8,368 bases of DNA from Tepidimicrobium sp. (GTDB taxonomy: Bacteria; Bacillota; Clostridia; Tissierellales; Tepidimicrobiaceae), in contig DUNJ01000061.1 of assembly GCA_012839395.1 (NCBI GenBank), positions 1-8,368 on the forward strand, written 5' to 3'. The notes under the pieces were generated by a model. It saw nothing but the letters and a program-made list of their open reading frames with translations. It made no database searches and was not told the DNA's origin. Both the position numbers and the translations under genes were made by a program. Each line of letters begins with the position of its first letter. Position 1 is the stretch's first letter. Positions 1 to 5,704 of this stretch are shown here, one piece after another.

Positions 1-241
1 TGGAAGGTTTTTTTAATGAATATAGGTTCGCGGTACCACCCTAATTGCTATAGATAGCCTCTCTAACATAAATACAAAATCATAATAACGGTATGTAACC
101 GTCTAAGCCTACTTTCAAAGAGTTCGGTTAGAGACTCAGGGATGTTCTTCAATATAGGAGCTGTGCCAAATTTTCACTCTACTTTGACTCCCTGTAATCA
201 GCCGCCTACACCTACTCTTCCCATCATAGTCTATATGAACT
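1..241 (-). promoter_or_regulatory. T-box riboswitch leader (tRNA-sensing), regulated gene off the left edge
   Basis: The minus strand carries the hallmark T-box AGGGTGGTACCGCG at 42-29, preceded by a complete leader. The base of Stem I pairs AGACT (232-228) with AGTCT (136-132) and GGGA with TCCC, flanking an AGAGTA element (219-214) opposite GAAGAACA, the specifier-loop region. A separate hairpin ACGGT/ACCGT with loop TACAT fits Stem III. After the T-box, a run AAAAAAACCTTCCA (14-1) looks like the 5' arm of the intrinsic terminator, whose 3' arm and U-tract would lie outside the window. T-boxes sense uncharged tRNA and permit readthrough into aminoacyl-tRNA synthetase, amino-acid biosynthesis or transport genes. 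The specifier is uncertain: AAC (146-144, Asn) fits the spacing and a following purine. The variable base in UGGU, however, predicts a tRNA with discriminator A, which fits Ile (ATC, 143-141) better than Asn. The target gene is not visible. Confidence 0.93.
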
Positions 242-248
242 TTATAAT

Positions 249-277
249 ATTATATTTATATTACTCATTTTTGTCAA
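249..277 (-). promoter_or_regulatory. Consensus vegetative promoter for the T-box transcript
   Basis: The minus strand reads TTGACA (277-272), exactly 17 nt, then TATAAT (254-249): a full match to the housekeeping (sigma-A) consensus at ideal spacing. Transcription would start near 242-240, just before the first Stem I helix at 232, as expected for a T-box leader. The rarA stop codon (263-261) lies inside the spacer and the -35 box lies inside the last rarA codons, so the downstream unit has its own strong promoter. There is no terminator between the two genes, so rarA readthrough could also enter the leader. Confidence 0.85.
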
Positions 278-1586
278 ATAATCTTTTCAGATGTTCCCTT
301 ATCCTGCCTTCATAACCGTTTTCAGTGGGCTTATAATAATTGATGCCAATTAGCTCATCGGGTAAATAGCTTTGTTTTACATATCCTCCCCTATAATCGT
401 GGGGGTATCTGTATCCTTTTCCATGGCTAAGCCTATCAGCTCCTGCATACGAGGCATCCTTTAAATGTCCAGGTACCCTACCAATCCGCTTCTCCCTTAC
501 ATCCCTCAAAGCCTTATCTATACCAACATAGGCTGCATTGCTCTTAGGAGCACAGGCCACATAAAGTGCCGCTTGTGCTAATATTATTCTGCCTTCCGGC
601 ATCCCAATAACATTAACTGCATTAAATGCAGATACAGCCATATTCAAAGCCCAGGGATCTGCATTGCCTACATCCTCAGCGGCAGCTATAATTATTCTCC
701 TGGCAATAAATTTCGGATCCTCTCCGGCATCTATCATCTTAGCTAGCCAATAAAGGGTTGCATCTGGATCTGTACCTCTCATGCTCTTTATAAAAGCTGA
801 AATAGTATCGTAATGCTCATCTCCACCCTTATCATACTTAGCTGATTTCACCAATATACATTGCCTTATTGTATCCAAATCGATATGGATTATGCCCTTG
901 TCATTAGGAGGAGTGGACAAAACCCCTATTTCCAATGAATTCAATGCAGCTCTCCCATCTCCATCGGATATAGTTACAAGGTAATCTATAGCTTCTTTAT
1001 CCATATCTACCTTATATTTCCCTAGCCCCCTTTCCCTATCCTTCAAGCTCCTTTTTATCAATTTATATATATCTTCGTCCTTAAGGGGCTTTAAAGGTAT
1101 AACCATCATTCTAGATATTAAAGCCTTATTCACCTCAAAATATGGATTTTCCGTGCTAGCCCCAATCAATATTATTATTCCCCTCTCTACGAAGGGAAGT
1201 AGCGCATCTTGTTGAGCCTTATTAAATCTATGGATTTCATCTATAAACAATATGGTTCGCCTATTATAGAGCTTTAAATCCTCTTCCGCCTCTCCAATTA
1301 CCCTTCTTATATCCCTTACCCCAGAGGTCACCGCAGATAGTTTTTTAAAGTTCATACGGGTAGTATTGGCGATTATCATAGCCAAAGTAGTTTTCCCAGT
1401 TCCTGGTGGCCCATAAAATATCATGGAATTTATCCTATCCGCCTTTATAGCTCTATTTAAAAGCTTTCCCTCTCCCAATATATGTTCCTGGCCTACAAAT
1501 TGGGATATAGTAGTTGGTCTCATCCTATCGGCCAACGGGGCATCCTTTTTCAATTGATTTTCCATATTCATAGTAAATAGATCCAT
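261..1586 (-). CDS. rarA: Replication-associated recombination protein A (RarA/MgsA, AAA+ ATPase)
   Basis: This 441-aa protein has the full RarA architecture, at the family's usual length. The N-terminal AAA+ domain carries Walker A GPPGTGKTT (59-67), Walker B ILFIDEIHRF with the RarA-typical FNKAQQDALLP extension (112-131), sensor 1 GASTENP (142-148), an arginine-finger SR (158-159) and a sensor-2 GDGRAALN (209-216). The C-terminal tetramerisation region contains KGGDEHYDTISAFIKSMRG (253-271), GEDPKFIARR (288-297) and the late YRYPHDYRGGYVKQ block (392-404). Family knowledge: RarA is a cytoplasmic clamp-loader-like ATPase that acts at stalled replication forks together with SSB and RecA. The first ATG (1586) is chosen because AGGTG sits 5 nt upstream; later in-frame ATGs at 1571 and 1565 lack such a site. 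It lies beyond the terminator that ends the ornithine cluster and is functionally unrelated to it. Nothing is missing or frameshifted. Confidence 0.97.
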   Translation of the reverse strand: MDLFTMNMENQLKKDAPLADRMRPTTISQFVGQEHILGEGKLLNRAIKADRINSMIFYGPPGTGKTTLAMIIANTTRMNFKKLSAVTSGVRDIRRVIGEAEEDLKLYNRRTILFIDEIHRFNKAQQDALLPFVERGIIILIGASTENPYFEVNKALISRMMVIPLKPLKDEDIYKLIKRSLKDRERGLGKYKVDMDKEAIDYLVTISDGDGRAALNSLEIGVLSTPPNDKGIIHIDLDTIRQCILVKSAKYDKGGDEHYDTISAFIKSMRGTDPDATLYWLAKMIDAGEDPKFIARRIIIAAAEDVGNADPWALNMAVSAFNAVNVIGMPEGRIILAQAALYVACAPKSNAAYVGIDKALRDVREKRIGRVPGHLKDASYAGADRLSHGKGYRYPHDYRGGYVKQSYLPDELIGINYYKPTENGYEGRIREHLKRLFDKNE

Positions 1587-1623
1587 ATCATCACCTATTA
1601 ATCATATTATCTTATCAATACAC

Positions 1624-1652
1624 ATGGTATATTAGATAGCGTCCTTAGTCAA
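1624..1652 (-). promoter_or_regulatory. rarA: Possible rarA promoter
   Basis: Between the nhaC terminator and rarA the minus strand has TTGACT (1652-1647), a 17-nt spacer and TACCAT (1629-1624). The -35 box matches consensus at 5 of 6 positions and the -10 box at 4 of 6, so this would be a moderate promoter giving a 5' leader of about 30 nt. It is the best candidate in the 117-nt gap, and rarA needs a promoter after the upstream terminator. The weak -10 box keeps confidence low. Confidence 0.4.
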
Positions 1653-1663
1653 TTGAACCATTT

Positions 1664-1696
1664 AAAAACCGGATAGGATTTCAAAATCCTATCCGG
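1664..1696 (-). terminator. Rho-independent terminator ending the ornithine/nhaC unit
   Basis: A perfect 12-bp inverted repeat (arms 1696-1685 and 1680-1669, CCGGATAGGATT and its complement) encloses a 4-nt loop. On the minus strand it is followed at once by TTTTT (1668-1664). It begins 7 nt after the nhaC stop codon. The plus-strand exit side has no T-run, so it acts only for minus-strand transcription. It separates the ornithine cluster from rarA. Confidence 0.93.
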
Positions 1697-1703
1697 CCAA
1701 TAT

Positions 1704-3122
1704 CTAAGATGTAGTCTCTATTACAGTATCTGGATCATCTTCTATCCTTGCAACAGTCAACCCTCCTACTACACTTAACACGATCGCTGCTAATGGCATC
1801 AGATAATTGAAAAACGCCCATTTTCCATATTGGAGGGTAGTCACCCCTAGAATCCCCGTCATAAATACTCCACAGGTATTCCAAGGTATTAGTGCCGAAG
1901 TCAAAGTTCCCGCAGACTCAAGAGCATTTGACAAAGTCTTAGGATGCAATCCTTTATCCCTATAGGCCTTAGCGTACATTCTACCAGGTACTACTATGGA
2001 TATATATTGTTCGGGCATGGTAGCGTTGCTAAATATACAGGTCAATACCGTTGCGGTTATCAACCCAGTGACACCCTTTATCCATCCCAATATAACATCT
2101 ACTATAACTTGCAACTGTCCCGTTTTCTCCATAATTCCACCAAACATCATGGCAATTATGGTAAGGGATATGGAATACATCATTCCATCCAATCCTCCAG
2201 CCGTTAACAGTTCATCTATTGCTTCTAATCCAGTTTCACTAACAAATCCTGAATAGCTAGCATCCAATATGCTACCTAAGGTAGATCCCTGGAATATAAA
2301 ACCTTCTATTATGCCCAATACTATCCCAATAGTTATTCCCGGTATAGCTGGTACCTTAAAGGCTATGGAAATTATTACCGCCAAAGGGGGGATCAATAGC
2401 AATGGTGAAATATTAAAACTGGAAGCCAATCCATCCTTTATTACAGCTATTGAAGACATATCCGCAGAAGTACTAGTATATTTGAAACCTATAAATAGAT
2501 ATAGTACCGCAGAAATTACATATACTATCGCAGTGCTTGAAAGCATAAACTTGACGTGGGTGAAAACATCGGTCCCAGCAACTGCCGGCGCCAAGTTGGT
2601 AGTGTCAGATAAAGGGGATAGCTTATCTCCAAAATACGCCCCCGAAATAATAGCACCAGCTGCAATAGGAGCCGGTATTCCAAGCCCACTAGCAATGCCC
2701 ATTAAAGCAAGCCCTATGGTTCCTGCAGTTCCCCAGCTGGTACCCGTTGCCAAGGAGGTAATAGAACATATTATAAGGGTAGCCACTAGAAATATATTGG
2801 GCTTCAATATGCTTAACCCATAATAGATCATACTTGGAACCACACCTGCCTCTAACCATACACCGATTAAAACCCCAATTACTGCAAGGATGATGACGGC
2901 TTGCAATGCCTGGTAGATTCCATCAAACATACTCTTTTCAATCTCGTCCCAGGTATAGCCAAGCCTTATAGCTATAACTGCTGCAAAAGCCGTACCTATT
3001 AACATCGGTACATGTGGATCTGCCTCAAACTTTGCAATACTTACCGCCATCACAACTATTAAAAAACCAAAGGATATAATTGCCTCATACAAATAGGGTT
3101 TTCTCTTTTCCTTTAAATTCAT
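1704..3122 (-). CDS. nhaC: NhaC-family Na+/H+ (or solute) antiporter of the ornithine cluster
   Basis: This is a 472-aa polytopic membrane protein with many hydrophobic segments (for example about 13-30, 38-53, 73-92, 110-126, 195-213, 240-256, 260-278, 315-331, 350-364 and 436-455) and no cleavable signal peptide. NhaC-family signatures are visible: GTSWGTAG (127-134), GAYFGDKLSPLSDTTN (161-176, conserved acidic and polar residues inside the membrane), SNATMPEQY (365-373) and SAGTLTSALIPWN (403-415). Family members exchange protons for Na+, and relatives such as MleN couple this to organic anion exchange. Ornithine clusters of C. difficile carry an nhaC in the same place. It may therefore move ornithine or a product, or restore the Na+/H+ balance; the sequence cannot decide the substrate. 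The start is supported by GGGAGGAG about 7 nt upstream of ATG 3122. It has its own likely promoter in the 104-nt gap after orr and is followed directly by a strong terminator. Confidence 0.93.
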   Translation of the reverse strand: MNLKEKRKPYLYEAIISFGFLIVVMAVSIAKFEADPHVPMLIGTAFAAVIAIRLGYTWDEIEKSMFDGIYQALQAVIILAVIGVLIGVWLEAGVVPSMIYYGLSILKPNIFLVATLIICSITSLATGTSWGTAGTIGLALMGIASGLGIPAPIAAGAIISGAYFGDKLSPLSDTTNLAPAVAGTDVFTHVKFMLSSTAIVYVISAVLYLFIGFKYTSTSADMSSIAVIKDGLASSFNISPLLLIPPLAVIISIAFKVPAIPGITIGIVLGIIEGFIFQGSTLGSILDASYSGFVSETGLEAIDELLTAGGLDGMMYSISLTIIAMMFGGIMEKTGQLQVIVDVILGWIKGVTGLITATVLTCIFSNATMPEQYISIVVPGRMYAKAYRDKGLHPKTLSNALESAGTLTSALIPWNTCGVFMTGILGVTTLQYGKWAFFNYLMPLAAIVLSVVGGLTVARIEDDPDTVIETTS

Positions 3123-3173
3123 TTTTACTCTCCTCCCAATATTTTATAACTTAAAAATATAATATGTCTTCTA

Positions 3174-3202
3174 ACTATATCAAAGATTCTGATAATTATC
3201 AA
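3174..3202 (-). promoter_or_regulatory. nhaC: Internal promoter upstream of nhaC
   Basis: In the orr-nhaC gap the minus strand has TTGATA (3202-3197), 17 nt, and TATAGT (3179-3174), each 5 of 6 to the housekeeping consensus at ideal spacing. An overlapping alternative, TTGATA starting near 3183 followed by TATATT after 16 nt, is also possible. The leader would be about 45-50 nt. No terminator is seen after orr, so nhaC could be transcribed both from the operon and from this promoter. Confidence 0.6.
3190..3201. repeat. 12-bp perfect palindrome over the nhaC -35 box
   Basis: TGATAATTATCA reads identically on both strands and overlaps five of the six bases of the predicted nhaC -35 element. 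A dimeric regulator could bind there and block RNA polymerase, but AT-rich 12-mers of this kind can also arise by chance. No second copy was noticed in the window. Confidence 0.35.
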
Positions 3203-3226
3203 TTGTAAAATAAAATCTAATAGGTC

Positions 3227-4306
3227 CTATTTCCTACAGTTCCTAAAGATATCCTTTTTGATATATTCAGATGTCATAGCTCCTAATATTCCGCCATAGG
3301 TTAGTTTAAATTCTATACTATCCCCAACCTCATAATCTATATCGCTATCGGTTCCATCTAGTATTAAATGGTCACTACTTCCCCCTAAAATAGTCAAATT
3401 ATCGTCCATCGAAATCAACGAATCCGCCTCTACATCTTGTTTACCCACTCCACATATAATCCTCTTTCTAATACCCTTATCCGTAAAGGCCGGCACCCTT
3501 CCAAAAGCATCCCTTCCTATCTTCCCCGTAGGCACGGAAGGCTTCTCCTTAACCTCTATCACCTCTACCTCAAGTTTAAATGCATCGTCATGGGTATTAT
3601 CGATTCTCCTTCCATAGGCTGTTTCTTGCCCCAATACTAAGGACTCTCCTAATCTTAAATTATTGATTCTTGATACCCATTTACCCTCCGATAGCATATG
3701 GATATTGCTGGAATTCCCCCCAGATACCACCTCCATACTAACTTCATGTTTTTCCTCTATGGCTTTAGCTATCTCCGCCAATTTCCTTAGATTTGATTCC
3801 TCGGGGATCACCCCACCATAGCAGGTTAAATTGGTCCCAATGCCAAATAATTCAACTCCACTTAGAGACATCACCTCCTCTAATGCGCTAAAAATCTCCT
3901 CCTCATAGTAGTATCCTTCCCTTAAATCCCCCAGATCCACCATCAAAATTATCTTATGCCTCCTATTTATAGCCTTAGCCTCCTTAGATAGCGCCCTGAT
4001 GGTGTCAATCTCCGAATTTAAGGATATATCTGCATACTTTACTACCTGTTTCACCTGAGATAGCATCGGTAACCGCAATAACATCTTAGGTAGGCTAAAA
4101 TCCCCTAGCCTTTTTAAATTTTCAATCCTGGAATCGGCCAAATAGCTTACTCCACCATCCACATATGCCTGAGCTATCCTAGGATCGCCACAGAACACCT
4201 TGGTAACCCCTGCAACCTCTATGTCGTATTTCCTGCATAAATTCACTATAGTCCTTACATTATGTTCCACCTTATTCAAATCCACCTTGATCTTAGGATA
4301 TTCCAT
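3227..4306 (-). CDS. orr: Ornithine racemase (PLP-dependent, alanine-racemase-like fold)
   Basis: This 359-aa cytoplasmic enzyme belongs to the alanine-racemase N-terminal (TIM-barrel) superfamily. The PLP Schiff-base lysine is probably K36 in VAGVTKVFCGDP, the position used by alanine racemases. Further family-like blocks are LMVDLGDLREGYY, GIGTNLTCYGG, VSGGNSSN and RLGESLVLGQ (the phosphate- and ring-contacting strands), followed by a C-terminal beta domain with GGILGAMTSEYI. Known role in ornithine fermenters: interconversion of L- and D-ornithine, which feeds the D-specific aminomutase encoded upstream. Start choice: the open frame extends to a TTG at 4318, but that codon overlaps the Shine-Dalgarno GGAGGT (4316-4311), whereas ATG 4306 lies 4 nt beyond it, so I start at 4306. 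The gene follows the GlmL-like gene after 39 nt with no terminator between them. Without the neighbours it could be called only a generic alanine/ornithine racemase; the cluster makes ornithine likely. Confidence 0.93.
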   Translation of the reverse strand: MEYPKIKVDLNKVEHNVRTIVNLCRKYDIEVAGVTKVFCGDPRIAQAYVDGGVSYLADSRIENLKRLGDFSLPKMLLRLPMLSQVKQVVKYADISLNSEIDTIRALSKEAKAINRRHKIILMVDLGDLREGYYYEEEIFSALEEVMSLSGVELFGIGTNLTCYGGVIPEESNLRKLAEIAKAIEEKHEVSMEVVSGGNSSNIHMLSEGKWVSRINNLRLGESLVLGQETAYGRRIDNTHDDAFKLEVEVIEVKEKPSVPTGKIGRDAFGRVPAFTDKGIRKRIICGVGKQDVEADSLISMDDNLTILGGSSDHLILDGTDSDIDYEVGDSIEFKLTYGGILGAMTSEYIKKDIFRNCRK

Positions 4307-4310
4307 AATT

Positions 4311-4316
4311 ACCTCC
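4311..4316 (-). promoter_or_regulatory. orr: Ribosome binding site that fixes the orr start
   Basis: GGAGGT on the minus strand lies 4 nt before ATG 4306. It overlaps codons 2-3 of the longer TTG-initiated reading (4318), which has no Shine-Dalgarno of its own. This favours the shorter protein beginning MEYPKIKVDL. Confidence 0.75.
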
Positions 4317-4345
4317 AAAATGCTAACTTTAAAGAATATATGAAC

Positions 4346-5704
4346 TTATAAATCTAAACTATCCTTCAATAACTCTAAAGCTTCCTCTGGATATTCCTTA
4401 GACATCACACCTAAAGAGGCCATTATATAATTGTTGTCTATAACTATATTGGCTCCTTTGGTGGGCAATAGTTCACTGCCCCTATTACTAGAAGCTATTT
4501 GCTTTAATAGCTTAACTCTATTTGGTAGCCTAGTTAATGCACCACCTGTTCCAATTATAGTTCTAATTGCTGTTAGGTCTTTACCCTCAGCAATAGTCTT
4601 TTTACCTCCGGGTCCATATAGGTCCCTCAATCTACCTGCATGCCTTTTAATTGCAGTAATTACAGCATGTTCGGTTAGCTTCTCCACAAAGTTCAATTCC
4701 ATTTCAGATCGTGGAATCGGCTCATAATTCTCTATCATGTCCTCCAATTCCTCTTCTATAATATCTAGTTCCTTTGCAAGTTCCTCCTTGCCAACCATGT
4801 TGACGATGTTCTGCATATTAACATATACTCCCAAATCCCCTTCCACAGTTCGTTTAGCCAAAGGCTCTGGACTTATAAGTATTCGAGATATCTCCTCACT
4901 ACCCTCCGTTACCGAATGAATATCGGTAGTAGCCCCCCCAACATCTATCGTAACCAGATCTCCCAACTCATCATATAATAGCTCCGAGGAAGCCATTACA
5001 GCACCTGGCGTAGGCATTATGGTTCCAGTAACCATATCCCTAACCCTTTCCATTCCCGGTCCATGAACAATATGCTTTTCAAATACACCTTGAATTATTC
5101 TACGTGTAGGTTCTATATTCAACTGATCGATCTTAGGATAAACATTCTCTACTACATACAATTCGGATCTCTTGTCCTCAAATAAGATCCTTACCTCTTG
5201 CTGGTTCTCTACATTTCCTGCATATATTACCGGTATATTTAGATTCAGCCTTGCTATAAGTTGGGAATTATACAGAGCAGTATCTCTTTCGCCATAATCC
5301 ACTCCACCCGCTATTAATATTATATTTGGATCTATGTCCTCTATTCTATTTAAATCGGAATCTCTAAGCTTTCCGGCGGTTATATATTCTATATTAGCCC
5401 CCGCTCCCAAAGCCGCTTCCTTAGCAGCCTTAACGGTCATATCATATACCAAGCCATGCACCGTCATCCTTAAACCCCCGGCTGCACTGCTAGTAGCTAT
5501 CATTTCCAAATATTTAATCCCATCAGTTTCCAAGGTCTTAGCTAGATTCTCAATGGCAGATTTAAGACCTATATTTACATCCCCCTCACCCACCGATGTA
5601 GGGGATTGACCTTGTCCTATAAACTTAGGACAAGGTGTAAAATCAAATGCATTCACTACAGTGGTGGTACTACCGATTTCAGCCACCAGCAGATCAACTT
5701 TCAT
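4346..5704 (-). CDS. GlmL/MutL-family ASKHA ATPase, putative chaperone of the B12-dependent aminomutase
   Basis: This 452-aa protein has the actin/Hsp70/sugar-kinase (ASKHA) nucleotide-binding signatures: phosphate-1 AEIGSTTT (8-15), phosphate-2 TIDVGGATTDIHS (252-264) and an adenosine-type IIGTGGALTRLP (383-394). The block RTVEGDLGVYVN (285-296) is typical of the GlmL/MutL family, which sits next to glutamate mutase genes in other clostridia; it is not the DNA-repair MutL. A gene of this family lies between oraE and orr in described ornithine clusters. Inference: it may protect, assemble or ATP-dependently reactivate adenosylcobalamin-dependent OraSE, as diol dehydratase reactivases do; I know of no proof. 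Its ATG overlaps the last 11 nt of oraE in another frame, and its own Shine-Dalgarno is weak (AGAGAG), so translation is probably coupled to oraE. A perfect 11-bp inverted repeat lies in codons 23-32. Confidence 0.9.
   Translation of the reverse strand: MKVDLLVAEIGSTTTVVNAFDFTPCPKFIGQGQSPTSVGEGDVNIGLKSAIENLAKTLETDGIKYLEMIATSSAAGGLRMTVHGLVYDMTVKAAKEAALGAGANIEYITAGKLRDSDLNRIEDIDPNIILIAGGVDYGERDTALYNSQLIARLNLNIPVIYAGNVENQQEVRILFEDKRSELYVVENVYPKIDQLNIEPTRRIIQGVFEKHIVHGPGMERVRDMVTGTIMPTPGAVMASSELLYDELGDLVTIDVGGATTDIHSVTEGSEEISRILISPEPLAKRTVEGDLGVYVNMQNIVNMVGKEELAKELDIIEEELEDMIENYEPIPRSEMELNFVEKLTEHAVITAIKRHAGRLRDLYGPGGKKTIAEGKDLTAIRTIIGTGGALTRLPNRVKLLKQIASSNRGSELLPTKGANIVIDNNYIMASLGVMSKEYPEEALELLKDSLDL
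5609..5636 (-). repeat. Perfect 11-bp inverted repeat (hairpin) inside the 5' end of the glmL-like gene
   Basis: ACCTTGTCCTA (5609-5619) and TAGGACAAGGT (5626-5636) are exact complements with a 6-nt loop, so the mRNA can fold a stable stem about 68-95 nt after the start codon. No T-run follows on either strand, so it is not an intrinsic terminator. It encodes the CPKFIGQGQS stretch, which resembles a conserved family segment, so part of the symmetry may be coding constraint. It could affect mRNA stability or the ratio of GlmL-like protein to OraE. Confidence 0.5.

Noticed and set aside
2269..2823. 184-codon plus-strand open frame opposite nhaC
   Set aside because: It is fully antisense to a clear NhaC coding frame, has no ribosome site and reads as a low-complexity hydrophobic shadow; nhaC conservation explains the sequence.
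4307..4345. Gap between the glmL-like gene and orr as a possible promoter or terminator site
   Set aside because: The 39 nt hold the orr ribosome site but no inverted repeat with a T-run and no convincing -35/-10 pair; they look like ordinary intra-operon spacing.
4346..5704. Reading the GlmL/MutL-like protein as the DNA mismatch-repair MutL
   Set aside because: It lacks the GHKL ATPase motifs of repair MutL and has ASKHA signatures instead; the name is shared by coincidence.
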